Source: Paenibacillus nuruki (GTDB taxonomy: Bacteria > Bacillota > Bacilli > Paenibacillales > Paenibacillaceae). From it: DNA of 64,000 nucleotides. Where the stretch lies: assembly GCF_001721045.1 (NCBI RefSeq), contig NZ_MDER01000032.1, positions 186,001 to 250,000 on the forward strand, given 5' to 3'. The position numbers and the translations under genes were made by a program. Numbering within the stretch: the stretch's first letter is position 1; every line of letters begins with the position of its first letter. Positions 51,480 to 59,786 of this stretch are shown in pieces. The notes below the pieces were generated by a model. The model saw only the letters and a program-made list of their open reading frames with translations, did not search any database and was not told the DNA's origin.

Positions 51480-52346
51480 TTGGAATTTAGAGGGGTAATG
51501 GGTGGAATATACAGGCTATCCGAGTGGATTATGCGCTTAGCAGGTAGTAACCTATTATGGGTCATTTGTTCTTCACCATTTTTATTTTTCCTAGTAATGC
51601 GATTTATTTTTGGTCAATCCGGGTTTACAGCGAATGATATTCTTCAAGCCAATTGGGGAATGGGAATTATGGCACCGTTCACATTGTTTCCGGCGACAGC
51701 TGCTCTTTTTACAGTGGTTCGTAAATGGGTGATGGGCGAAGGCGATGTATCGGTATTCAAAACCTATTTTAGAGGATACAAAGAAAATTATAAACAGAGT
51801 ATGTTAGGTGGATTCTTCTATACATTATTATTTGTTATTATGTATGTAGACTATACCGTTTATATGACTCAATTCCCGAATCTACAATTACTTGGAATCG
51901 TGATGTTGATTTTCTTACTGGTATTATTCGTATCTTTGTTTAATTTCTTCGCTATGATTGCTCACTATCATATGAAATTAAAAGATATTGTTAAAAATGC
52001 GATCCTTTTATCAATCGTTAGACCATTTCGTCTGTTCTCGACATTGCTCGGTACAGTAGCTTTATTGTTTATCGGTACCAAATATCCTGTGCTATTTGTT
52101 TTCTTTTTAGCTTCAGGTATTGCGTGGTTTGCATTCTTTAACTTCTATGGCATGTTCCTCAAAATGCAAGAACAGTCTGAGAAACAAGCACTAGCAGATG
52201 AAGAAAAAGAATTAAAAGCAGATGAACAATTAGTGATTGGGGATCAGTCTCCTGTTGAGCAAGCCAAACAAATTAATGTTGAAAAGCAACCGACTTCAAT
52301 GAACGATAATGTTAAAAAAAGCTTGACTAAAAATAAAGAACGTTAA
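51480..52346 (+). CDS. DUF624 (YesL-like) membrane protein
   Basis: A 288-aa protein with about five to six transmembrane helices in the first 225 residues and a charged cytoplasmic tail (about 235-288). YRLSEWIMRLAGSNLLWVICSSPFLFFL, TLFPATAALFTVVRKWVMGEGDVSVFKTYFRGYKENYKQS-type sequence marks DUF624, often found next to sugar ABC transporters. Here no transporter is beside it. The TTG start at 51480 follows GAGGGGGAAG. Function unknown. Confidence 0.85.
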   Translation: MEFRGVMGGIYRLSEWIMRLAGSNLLWVICSSPFLFFLVMRFIFGQSGFTANDILQANWGMGIMAPFTLFPATAALFTVVRKWVMGEGDVSVFKTYFRGYKENYKQSMLGGFFYTLLFVIMYVDYTVYMTQFPNLQLLGIVMLIFLLVLFVSLFNFFAMIAHYHMKLKDIVKNAILLSIVRPFRLFSTLLGTVALLFIGTKYPVLFVFFLASGIAWFAFFNFYGMFLKMQEQSEKQALADEEKELKADEQLVIGDQSPVEQAKQINVEKQPTSMNDNVKKSLTKNKER

Positions 52347-52434
52347 CATAGCCCGAACAAATAGTCGTTAAAACTCATATTTTATTCCTTATTATCGTTC
52401 AAAAATAGATATCAGGAAAAAAATGGTGTAAAGG

Positions 52435-52463
52435 TTTACAATTCGCTACACGAGGTTTATAAT
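52435..52463 (+). promoter_or_regulatory. Promoter of the 6S RNA gene
   Basis: TTTACA (52435-52440), 17-bp spacer, TATAAT (52458-52463), near consensus. The start falls at about 52470, exactly where the predicted RNA begins. Confidence 0.78.
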
Positions 52464-52469
52464 GAATTT

Positions 52470-52657
52470 ACATCCTGCAATGTACGTTTTGATTATCTGT
52501 TGTTTTGAACCAATAACAATGTCTTGGGAGATTCAAATTGAACTGTAGCTGACCAGCCCTATCCATTGGATGCGGGGACTTCAAAAACAGTTTTGCGATC
52601 ACCCACCTGCTACGCAGGTTCGAAGGCAATGTAATCAGACGGCATATGCGGGACTTT
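52470..52657 (+). ncRNA. ssrS: 6S RNA (SsrS-like)
   Basis: About 188 nt without an ORF. The two ends fold on each other into a long rod. CCTGCA pairs with TGCGGG; TGATTAT with GTAATCA; TTGTTTT-GAACC with GGTTCGAAGGCAA; TGGGAGAT with ATCACCCA; AACTGT with ACAGTT; and an apical ATCC/GGAT hairpin closes it. On the 3' strand ACCTGC-tac-GCAGGT can fold as a local hairpin, as in the central bubble of 6S RNAs. A near-consensus promoter fixes the 5' end and a T-run the 3' end. 6S RNA binds the housekeeping RNA polymerase. The class call rests on shape and length, not on homology search. Confidence 0.8.
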
Positions 52658-52862
52658 TTAGTAGATTCATCAGTAAGCAAGAGGTTGGTGTAGTGTGAAT
52701 GACCGAATTATTGAATACGAGAGCGCTCTAGCTACAGTTCTGTAAAAGAATTGATAGAATAGGGCGTTTTTCGTGTGCGCTTACATAATATTAGTTTTAT
52801 TATTCAGGTACTAATGATACACTTAGAATAAGGTAGGCTTCACATGTAAAGGAGGAAAAATC
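52658..52862. other. Spacer after the 6S RNA
   Basis: Gene-free. It contains a short palindrome AGAGCGCTCT near 52720 and the promoter area of the next gene. No clear RNA structure. Confidence 0.4.
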
Positions 52863-53258
52863 TTGTCGTTAAAGAGAACATTGGTGGGGATTATACGTAG
52901 CCAAGAAGGAACAGGCGATCGTGCCAAAGATCCTCAAATGAAAACAAGATATTACAATCTGTCCCGTGAAAGAGCATGGGAAGAAGTTTCTTCAACCCTC
53001 AAAAAAATTCCGGGTTATAAAGTACTGCATGAAGTTCCAAGTGTAGGCGAAATTATACTGGAGAAAAAAACAGGTTTTGGACGGACAATGGATATTACCG
53101 TATCGATTGTATCGGTAAGTCCTGTGCGTAGTGCCATCGATATTTATTCTGCTTCTCGTGGATCATTAGGTGATCTAGGAGCAAATTATCGTAATATCCT
53201 GAATCTTTTTGGTTCTTTGGATAAAAAGCTAGCACAATACAAAACAACCAGTACCTAA
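52863..53258 (+). CDS. DUF1499-like cytosolic protein
   Basis: A 131-aa soluble protein. Its C-terminal half (GRTMDITVSIVSVSPVRSAID, YSASRGSLGDLGANYRNILN) resembles DUF1499, in which a SaSRxGxxDLGxN element is conserved. The N-terminal part carries RERAWEEVSSTLKKIPGYKV. The role is unknown. The TTG start at 52863 has AAAGGAGG 7 bases upstream. Single gene between the 6S RNA and a terminator. Confidence 0.62.
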   Translation: MSLKRTLVGIIRSQEGTGDRAKDPQMKTRYYNLSRERAWEEVSSTLKKIPGYKVLHEVPSVGEIILEKKTGFGRTMDITVSIVSVSPVRSAIDIYSASRGSLGDLGANYRNILNLFGSLDKKLAQYKTTST

Positions 53259-53301
53259 TGAAGCCCATGCTTCATACATACGTATTTGGTATACGACTTC
53301 A

Positions 53302-53347
53302 AAGAAGCTTCCTATTCACATACCGTGAGTAGGAAGCTTCTTTTTTT
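53302..53347. terminator. Terminator of the DUF1499-like gene
   Basis: AAGAAGCTTCCTA pairs with TAGGAAGCTTCTT, with an inner CTCAC-like stem, and ends in a T-run. Confidence 0.93.
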
Positions 53348-53418
53348 GGAACGTTAACGATAGTCTACCGTAATACTAAGGATTAGATTCTTACTGCGCA
53401 ATACTTATTGAAGCTAGA

Positions 53419-53937
53419 TTATAGCAATTGTTTGACGGCTGCAACTGCTTTGTCATAGTCTGGATGTTCAGCCATTTCTGGCAAGTATTCAACATATTGA
53501 ATAACATCGTTTTGATCAATGACAAAAATCGAACGCATATCAATTACAAATTCTTTAATCAATACACCATAAGCCTTGCCAAACGAGTTATCACGATAAT
53601 CAGATAGAGTAACGACACGATCTACACCAGCTGCACCACACCATCTTGCTTGAGCAAAAGGAAGGTCTGCACTGATCGTCAGAACGATTACGTCATCGCC
53701 TAGTTCAGAAGCGGCTTCATTAAAACGACGTGTCTGTGCATCACATACACCTGTATCCAGAGAAGGAACCACACTAATCAATTTTACTTTACCTGCGTAA
53801 TCACTAAGTGTTGCTTGTTCAAGTAGATTTTTACTCAGATTAAATGCAGGAGCTTGATCGCCTACTTTAAGTTCAGGGCCAATAAGAGTAATAGGGTTTC
53901 CTTTAAAAGTAGCTACGCCTGTACGTTCTTGTACCAT
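53419..53937 (-). CDS. tpx: Thiol peroxidase (atypical 2-Cys peroxiredoxin)
   Basis: Reduces hydroperoxides through a peroxidatic and a resolving cysteine, recharged by thioredoxin. The 172-aa protein has the peroxidatic C65 in SLDTGVCDAQTRRF and resolving C100 in ARWCGAAGV, with the Tpx N-terminus VATFKGNPITLIG. Start follows GGAGGC. Single gene on the minus strand. Confidence 0.95.
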   Translation of the reverse strand: MVQERTGVATFKGNPITLIGPELKVGDQAPAFNLSKNLLEQATLSDYAGKVKLISVVPSLDTGVCDAQTRRFNEAASELGDDVIVLTISADLPFAQARWCGAAGVDRVVTLSDYRDNSFGKAYGVLIKEFVIDMRSIFVIDQNDVIQYVEYLPEMAEHPDYDKAVAAVKQLL

Positions 53938-54058
53938 ATCATATTGCCTCCTTATATCTTGCTATCATTTCGCAATCTTAACCAAAATTCATTATAATAG
54001 AGTGAGGGTAATAAATCAAAAATGCAGTTCACTACTATATTCAGTAAAGGAAGATCCT

Positions 54059-54742
54059 ATGTTATTTGTCCGTTATGAGAATTGGAAAAGTTTTTTACGG
54101 TATTATCCAGTCACTTCTTTGATATTATTGATTAATGTTGCAGTGTTTATCTTTTTAAGCTTTAATGGCGGTTCGACCAATTTGCAGACATTAGCTGATT
54201 ATGGAGCTGTTACAAATCATCCAGCATATAGCGAATGGTGGAGAGTAATTACAGCTATCTTTCTGCATAATGGATTTAGCCATTTGTTATCGAATAGCTT
54301 TGGACTTATTGTATTTGCTCCACCGCTTGAACGTTTAATTGGAAGCTGGCGTTATGTAGTTCTGTATATGGCGAGTGGTATTATCGGAAATGTAATCAGT
54401 TGGGAACTGTATCAACAATCCGTTACTGGTGTAGTTGCAGTTGGGGCATCTGGAGCCATCTATGGTATCTATGGAGCATTTTTATATATAGCGTTGTTCC
54501 AGCGTCAAATTATGGATGAGGCTTCTCGTAAGACGATGTACACGATTTTAGGGCTGGGTCTTATTTTCACCTTCGTTGTTCCGGGTATTGGCATCTGGGC
54601 ACATGTAGGCGGTTTAATCGCTGGATTCTTTATTTACGGATTGATGTTGCGATTGACTGGATTACGTGGACGATGGAGACGTTTGGCAGAAGCTTATGCC
54701 AAAGCACTGTCAGAAAAAGAAAATCAAAACAAAATGGAATGA
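54059..54742 (+). CDS. Rhomboid family intramembrane serine protease
   Basis: A 227-aa protein with six transmembrane helices. The catalytic Ser131 is in GASGAIYGIYGA and His182 in IWAHVGGLIAGF, with the helix-2 HNGFSHLLSNSFGL segment that helps form the oxyanion site. The TM topology matches the GlpG-type core without an extra C-terminal domain. ATG 54059 follows AAAGGAAGA. Substrate unknown. Confidence 0.9.
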   Translation: MLFVRYENWKSFLRYYPVTSLILLINVAVFIFLSFNGGSTNLQTLADYGAVTNHPAYSEWWRVITAIFLHNGFSHLLSNSFGLIVFAPPLERLIGSWRYVVLYMASGIIGNVISWELYQQSVTGVVAVGASGAIYGIYGAFLYIALFQRQIMDEASRKTMYTILGLGLIFTFVVPGIGIWAHVGGLIAGFFIYGLMLRLTGLRGRWRRLAEAYAKALSEKENQNKME

Positions 54743-54807
54743 TCTTGTTCGATCTATACCACCAATCTTTAGTCGGTTAGATAAAATAAAGATAGAGTGT
54801 AAACCAA

Positions 54808-54846
54808 CAAAAACCACTTTCTATACATCGAAAGTGGTTTTTGTTT
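54808..54846. terminator. Bidirectional terminator between rhomboid and YugP genes
   Basis: AAAAACCACTTTC pairs with GAAAGTGGTTTTT over an 8-nt loop. Confidence 0.9.
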
Positions 54847-54894
54847 GGAATCTATTGAATTTAATGATTAGACAGTCATCTGATGATAACGTTC

Positions 54895-55578
54895 TTAGTC
54901 ACGGTTACCTGCAAACATAAAGACAAGACGTAACAATTCAAGTACAGACAATAGCGCAGCCGCTACATACGTAAGAGCAGCAGCATTCAATACTTTACCT
55001 ACACTACGTTCTTCTTCGTTCGTTACATAACCTTCAGCAACCATAATATCTCTTGCACGATTACTTGCGTTAAACTCAACAGGTAAAGTTACCAATTGGA
55101 ATACAACAGCAGCCGAGAAGAAAATAATACCCAGTCCCAAAAGATTAAATGAACCAAAAATAGCACCTGCAAGAATTAGAAAAGGAGCTACACCGGATGT
55201 GAAGTTAACAACCGGGAAGATACGGTGACGAAGTGCAAGCATCGGATAATGCGTTTTGTGTTGAATCGCATGACCAATTTCGTGACAAGCTACAGATACA
55301 GCCGAAATACTGTTTTGGTAATATACATCTTCAGAAAGACGTACTACCCGATGAACAGGATCATAATGGTCGCTTAGCGTTCCACGTACAGGTTCGATAG
55401 GAACATCTTGAAGACCATTACTATCTAACATATGACGTGCTGCTTCATAACCGGTAAGACCTCGTGCATTAGGAACTTCAGAATATTTCTTAAATGTACC
55501 TTTAACTCTAAATTGTGCCCAGATGGTTAATCCAAACGCAAGAATAATTAAGATCCAAAAGAAAGCATTAATACTCAT
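54895..55578 (-). CDS. Zinc metallopeptidase, YugP type
   Basis: A 227-aa membrane protein, DUF2137/YugP family. An N-terminal helix, then NARGLTGYEAARHMLD, the zinc motif HEIGH at residues 99-103 (VACHEIGHAIQHK), and three more transmembrane stretches (about 120-155, 180-190, 195-220) surround PVEFNASNRARDIMV. The peptidase function is inferred from HExxH; a physiological target is not known. Transcribed right after the MerR gene on the minus strand, 27 bp gap. Confidence 0.88.
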   Translation of the reverse strand: MSINAFFWILIILAFGLTIWAQFRVKGTFKKYSEVPNARGLTGYEAARHMLDSNGLQDVPIEPVRGTLSDHYDPVHRVVRLSEDVYYQNSISAVSVACHEIGHAIQHKTHYPMLALRHRIFPVVNFTSGVAPFLILAGAIFGSFNLLGLGIIFFSAAVVFQLVTLPVEFNASNRARDIMVAEGYVTNEEERSVGKVLNAAALTYVAAALLSVLELLRLVFMFAGNRD

Positions 55579-55605
55579 TTCTCATTCCTCCATAGTATAG
55601 ACAAA

Positions 55606-56040
55606 TTACATCATGCCTGAACTTTGACCTAGCAGGAATTTTAACGCCTCGATACAGGCGGCACTTTGAGGAATCAGATTAACAAATGCACGTTTGGCTT
55701 GATTAGGCTTCATTTGTGAAAGTAAAGGTTCGAGTTCACGTACTTCGCGTTGCAATTGAAGCATGTGTTGTTCCAACTCGGTGAGTCGTTGCGTAACCTG
55801 TTCTTCGTCTGAAACCCGATCCCAGGCGTGCAGTTTATCTCTAATTTCATCAAGAGTGTATTTGTCCTGCTTTAACTTTGTTATACGTTCCAATCGTATT
55901 AAGGTTTCAAAACTATAGAGCCTATAGTTTTTTAAGGAACGACTTTCTGGTTGTATCAATCCGAGCTTAGTGTAGTAATCAACTGTACGTTCACTAATGC
56001 CGGCTGTTTTGGCTAATTCGCCGATCCGATAAAGTTTCAT
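55606..56040 (-). CDS. MerR family regulator
   Basis: A 144-aa regulator with the MerR winged helix (YRIGELAKTAGISERTVDYYTKLGLIQPESR, about residues 3-33), a coiled-coil dimerisation helix (about 80-115) and a short C-terminal part without metal-binding cysteines. ATG 56040 (MKLYRIGEL) is taken as start, as in other family members; a frame extending to 56130 would add 30 residues that look non-coding and contain an inverted repeat. The YugP gene just downstream is a likely target. The ligand is unknown. Confidence 0.8.
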   Translation of the reverse strand: MKLYRIGELAKTAGISERTVDYYTKLGLIQPESRSLKNYRLYSFETLIRLERITKLKQDKYTLDEIRDKLHAWDRVSDEEQVTQRLTELEQHMLQLQREVRELEPLLSQMKPNQAKRAFVNLIPQSAACIEALKFLLGQSSGMM

Positions 56041-56078
56041 ATCCCCAAGGTATCCACCCCCATTTATAGTCATGATCA

Positions 56079-56109
56079 AAACAGGATCCCTTGAGTTTGC
56101 ATCCTGTTT
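56079..56109. promoter_or_regulatory. Inverted repeat upstream of merR-like gene
   Basis: AAACAGGAT (56079-56087) and ATCCTGTTT (56101-56109), 13 bp apart, upstream of the MerR-type gene. It may be an operator or a hairpin in the leader. Confidence 0.4.
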
Positions 56110-56434
56110 GTTTATATTACAGGAATACAAACGTTGCAGTCAAACCATACAGTGTAACGTTATGCTTGCTTTTACATATTCTGTCACAGTATATGAAGGA
56201 AGACTTAAATCTAGTATAATCACGATCCCTTAAATTTAGATGAAAATGATCTGAATACTATATAAATAGTATACAAAGTAGTCATTATTATAAATATAAA
56301 AATACGTATAAAAATTAGGATCAAAATCGCTCAAAAGCTTGAATTCACTGCACTTTGACGATGTTAAACGGTAAAGAATTAAAGTAAGAGTAGATGTAAG
56401 AAACAAAATATTTTCAAAAATTGAAAATTAACTC
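56110..56434. other. AT-rich divergent region between merR-like and amtB genes
   Basis: No gene or clear element is seen apart from the merR inverted repeat on its left edge and the amtB promoter on its right. Confidence 0.4.
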
Positions 56435-56464
56435 TTGTCATTCTTTCATTATTCTGATTATAAT
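56435..56464 (+). promoter_or_regulatory. Promoter of amtB
   Basis: TTGTCA (56435-56440), 18-bp spacer, TATAAT (56459-56464). Predicted start near 56471, upstream of the GlnR/TnrA box. Confidence 0.68.
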
Positions 56465-56485
56465 GACATTAAGGATTTCACGACA

Positions 56486-56502
56486 TGTGAAGTAATATTA
56501 CA
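56486..56502 (+). promoter_or_regulatory. GlnR/TnrA box
   Basis: TGTGAAGTAATATTACA matches TGTNAN7TNACA at all fixed positions. It lies at about +16 to +32 relative to the predicted start, directly before the ribosome site, which fits GlnR-type repression in nitrogen excess rather than TnrA-type activation. Confidence 0.75.
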
Positions 56503-56519
56503 TAAGGAGAGTGGGTTAT

Positions 56520-57902
56520 ATGAGAAAAAAATGGGCCGTTATGGGGTTAGCGGCATCAACCCTTCTTGCTTTTCCATTAAGTGCTTTTGCAGCAGCTGAG
56601 GTTACAACAGCTGAGGTATCAACAGGACTTAACACGTTCTTCGTGTTCCTGGCGTTCGCACTGGTGTTATTCATGCAAGCTGGTTTTGCACTGTTAGAAG
56701 CGGGTTCAGTACGTATGAAAAATGCGGGTCACGTTGCAGGTAAAACAATTCTTACACTGGGTATTGCACTCATTGCTTTCTGGGCTTTTGGTTTTGGTCT
56801 TGGATTTGGTAATGGTAATGGATTTTTCGGGTATGAAGGATTTTTCTTAAGTGGCGAAGGAATGATGGGGTCGTTTGATGCACTATCTGGGCTTGGTATT
56901 CCAATCTCAATGATGTTCCTTTTCCACCTTGCTTTCGCAGCAGTCTCCTTATCTATTGCTTTTGGCGGATTTGCTGAACGTGCGAAGTTAAGTGTGTATA
57001 TTATCTTCGGTATTTTGTTTACGGTTATTATTTACCCGATCATTGCTCACTGGGTATGGGGTGGCGGATGGTTAGGCGCTATGGAGATGCAGGATTATGC
57101 AGGTTCTACCGTTGTCCATTTGACAGGTGCAACAGCAGGTCTAGCCGCTACATTAATGCTCAAACCTCGTCTTGGTAAATACAATAAAGATGGTAAGCCT
57201 AATATTATTCCAGGTCATAACCAGATTTATTCTGTAGTCGGTGTATTTATTCTCTGGTTCGGCTGGATGGGCTTTAACCCGGGTAGTGCGCTATCTACAT
57301 TAAATGATGGATTCTTCACTTATGTGGCGCTGACAACTAACCTTGCAGCCGCAGCAGGTGGTGTAGCCGCTCTATTGATCTCATGGGTTGTTTTTGGTAA
57401 AGCAGATATCCCAAGTATGTTAAATGGTGTGCTTGCTGCACTTGTAGCGATTACCGGTTCTTGTGCTTTTGTCGATGTATGGGCGGCTATCGTAATCGGT
57501 CTGGTAGCAGGTATTGTAACCTTCTTTACATCACAATGGTTTGAAAAAGCAGGAATCGATGATCCGATCTATGCGTTCTCTGTTCATGGTATTGCAGGTA
57601 TGTGGGGAGCAGTCTCTACAGGATTCTTCGCTACACCGGAATTAGTAGAAAAAACAGGCGTTGGTTCTCCAGGATTGTTCTATGGCGGTGGATTCCATCA
57701 ATTGGGTGTTCAGTTGCTAGGGATGATCGGTACATTTATCTTTGTTCTCGTGATCTCTCTTCTTATCTTATGGATCATGAAATCGATCAATGGTATTCGT
57801 GTTACTGAAGAAGAAGAAATGATGGGTCTAGATATTAGTGAACATGGTTCTTATGGTTATCCTGAGCAAATGAGAGCATTAGGTGAAGATGCGCGCAAAT
57901 AA
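56520..57902 (+). CDS. amtB: Ammonium transporter AmtB
   Basis: A trimeric ammonium channel of the inner membrane. The 460-aa protein has an N-terminal signal peptide (cleavage near residue 25, AFA-AAE), eleven transmembrane helices, the vestibule Phe/Trp residues and the twin-His pair, first in FLFHLAFA (TM5 region) and second in SVHGIAGMWGAV (TM10), where the pore requires them. MKNAGHVAGKTI and GHNQIYSVVGVFILWFGWMGFNPGS are conserved. ATG 56520 is chosen with AAGGAGA 9 bases upstream. A perfect GlnR/TnrA box precedes it, consistent with nitrogen control. No glnK follows; a nucleotidyltransferase gene does. Confidence 0.94.
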   Translation: MRKKWAVMGLAASTLLAFPLSAFAAAEVTTAEVSTGLNTFFVFLAFALVLFMQAGFALLEAGSVRMKNAGHVAGKTILTLGIALIAFWAFGFGLGFGNGNGFFGYEGFFLSGEGMMGSFDALSGLGIPISMMFLFHLAFAAVSLSIAFGGFAERAKLSVYIIFGILFTVIIYPIIAHWVWGGGWLGAMEMQDYAGSTVVHLTGATAGLAATLMLKPRLGKYNKDGKPNIIPGHNQIYSVVGVFILWFGWMGFNPGSALSTLNDGFFTYVALTTNLAAAAGGVAALLISWVVFGKADIPSMLNGVLAALVAITGSCAFVDVWAAIVIGLVAGIVTFFTSQWFEKAGIDDPIYAFSVHGIAGMWGAVSTGFFATPELVEKTGVGSPGLFYGGGFHQLGVQLLGMIGTFIFVLVISLLILWIMKSINGIRVTEEEEMMGLDISEHGSYGYPEQMRALGEDARK

Positions 57903-57951
57903 CGCTCTTTTCTCCAACATCATGAAGAAAGAGCAGTAGGGGATGAAGCTG

Positions 57952-59025
57952 ATGAATGAATATTCTTTTGATCTTCCCTTGCGTGATCTTGCCGATGCTG
58001 ATACTCCGCAATTATTGAAAGAAAAGCGCATATCGATGCAGACCGAATTGTATCAAGCTTTGCCGGATAGCGACACGCGTCAGTGGGTAAAGAAGGTCAA
58101 TGAAATGCACGATCATGTAATGCAACAGGCAGTAGCCATTTGTGAAAAACAATTAAGTGAGGCGGGCTACGGTCCGCCTCCTGTTGCATATTCTTTTATT
58201 GTTTTCGGTAGCGCAGGGAGATTAGAATCTACACTTTGGAGCGATCAAGACAATGGATTGATCATAAGTGATGAACCTCATGAGGGCAAAGAAGATTATT
58301 TCAAACAATTTGGCAGTACACTTGCAGATATATTAGAAGCGATAGGTTATGAGAAATGTCAGGGAAAAGTGATGTGCTCTGAGCCGATGTGGCGTAAAAC
58401 GCTAACCGATTGGCGTACTCAATTGAATACATGGCGTAGTGATCTCAGTTGGGAGCCTGTTCGTAATTGGATTATCGCTTCCGATATGAGGCATATGGCA
58501 GGGGATACTGAACTTTCAAATGAATGGTTAGATACGTTATATGGAGGGATCAAAGAAACACCTCAATTACCAGCGGCAGTTTTGCGAAATACCGTTCGTC
58601 ACAAAGCAACACTCAATGTATTGGGTCAGGTCGTGGCTGAACGATTTGGCGAGCATGCAGGTGATTTCGATGTAAAGTATGGTATTTATATTCCGCTTGT
58701 TAATGCATCACGTTATCTGGCATTACAACATGGGATCTATGAATCTTCTACATTAAAGCGATTAGAACGGCTTATTCAATTAGAAGCAACCACGTTATCG
58801 CTACTGGAAATGATGCAAGAAGCTTTTTTAACAGCACTGCGTATGCGTAATTCTACACCTGTACAGCAAGTGGATGGATTGTATATCGGTACTGGATTTA
58901 TGCCGCAAAAAGATTGGAAACAAAGACCTCTTTTCCATGAGCTTCGAGATAGTCTGGGAACAGTGAAAAAAGCACATCGTGTACTTCAACGGCAATTACG
59001 CTTTTTAGAAAGGAGACGCTTATGA
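57952..59025 (+). CDS. DUF294 putative nucleotidyltransferase (GlnD-like)
   Basis: A 357-aa soluble protein with a nucleotidyltransferase core: FIVFGSAGRLESTLWSDQDNGLII (GSAGR and DQDNG, about residues 81-104), preceded by a helical region, and followed by the DUF294 C-terminal part (about 180-355). The GSxGRxE...DQDN signature is that of GlnD-like uridylyltransferases. It has no CBS or cNMP domain, unlike many DUF294 proteins. ATG 57952 has GGGG 9 bases upstream, while ATG 57943 abuts it. It lies 49 bp after amtB and overlaps the exonuclease gene, suggesting nitrogen-linked signalling; the target is unknown. Confidence 0.82.
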   Translation: MNEYSFDLPLRDLADADTPQLLKEKRISMQTELYQALPDSDTRQWVKKVNEMHDHVMQQAVAICEKQLSEAGYGPPPVAYSFIVFGSAGRLESTLWSDQDNGLIISDEPHEGKEDYFKQFGSTLADILEAIGYEKCQGKVMCSEPMWRKTLTDWRTQLNTWRSDLSWEPVRNWIIASDMRHMAGDTELSNEWLDTLYGGIKETPQLPAAVLRNTVRHKATLNVLGQVVAERFGEHAGDFDVKYGIYIPLVNASRYLALQHGIYESSTLKRLERLIQLEATTLSLLEMMQEAFLTALRMRNSTPVQQVDGLYIGTGFMPQKDWKQRPLFHELRDSLGTVKKAHRVLQRQLRFLERRRL

Positions 59026-59759
59026 AAGAGCCAGTGAAAACAGCGAACAATGGTTTTTGGCGCAGTCTGCGTAGTGGTGGTGTTCCATCTGCTATTGCTT
59101 CCGTATTCGGTGCTCCTTCTGCACAGCAAATGGCTTTTATAAGATCTCTTTCTCGTGAACAGCGTCGCCCTGAAGTATTGTATATGCCACTGAGCAAGTT
59201 AGAGACCGTCGTTTTCGATCTGGAGACGACGGGATTTCATGCTCAACATGGAGATGAGATATTATCTTTCGGAGCGGTCAAAATGATTGGCGATAAAGTG
59301 ACAGATGAACAATTTTATACGTTAGTAAATGCCAAAGCCAATGTTCCTGAAAATATTACAGAGCTGACAGGTATTACCCAGGAAATGATTGAAGGTGCAC
59401 CTTCGCTAATCGACGGGTTGCATGACTTTATGGCTTTTGTCGGTAGATCGGTATTGATTGCTCATGGTACAGGGCATGATAAAGCATTTCTCAATGCCGC
59501 TTTATGGAAAACATCCAAAATCCAATTAACACATCGGATACTGGATACAATGATGATCGGCAAATGGCTTAAACCTTCACTTGGTAGTTACGGATTAGAT
59601 GAATTATTGGAAGAAGCACGTATTCCGATTACACTTCGCCATCATGCACTAGAAGATGCCAAAATGACAGCTTCGTTATGGGGAGAGTACCTTCGTCTAA
59701 TGCGTCATAAACAGGTGGATACACTCGAAGATTTGTATGCTTATTTGAGTAATTTCTAA
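59022..59759 (+). CDS. DEDDh 3'-5' exonuclease (PolC epsilon-like)
   Basis: A 245-aa exonuclease of the DnaQ superfamily. The four acidic residues and His appear in order: FDLETTG (Asp, Glu; Exo I, about residue 67), HGTGHDKAFL (Exo II Asp) and HHALEDAKM (Exo III His and Asp). The first 60 residues are basic and not part of the fold. It overlaps the nucleotidyltransferase gene by 4 bp (ATGA) and has AAAGGAG ahead. The pairing of a DUF294 protein with such an exonuclease is seen in other bacteria, from general knowledge, but its logic is unclear; it could degrade a nucleotide product or small RNA. Confidence 0.87.
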   Translation: MKEPVKTANNGFWRSLRSGGVPSAIASVFGAPSAQQMAFIRSLSREQRRPEVLYMPLSKLETVVFDLETTGFHAQHGDEILSFGAVKMIGDKVTDEQFYTLVNAKANVPENITELTGITQEMIEGAPSLIDGLHDFMAFVGRSVLIAHGTGHDKAFLNAALWKTSKIQLTHRILDTMMIGKWLKPSLGSYGLDELLEEARIPITLRHHALEDAKMTASLWGEYLRLMRHKQVDTLEDLYAYLSNF

Positions 59760-59786
59760 GATTGATTTCAAAGAAATTAATATGAT

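Noticed and set aside
52468-52680. Minus-strand small ORF over the 6S RNA
   Set aside because: The region is explained by the paired RNA structure and its own plus-strand promoter; no ribosome site is present.
53347-53372. ECF-like promoter TGGAAC-N16-CGTA
   Set aside because: The -35 has a mismatch and the element points into the 3' end of the opposing tpx gene with no plus-strand gene for about 690 bp.
54666-54920. Plus-strand frame over the end of the rhomboid gene
   Set aside because: It runs through the rhomboid terminator and into the opposing gene; no ribosome site.
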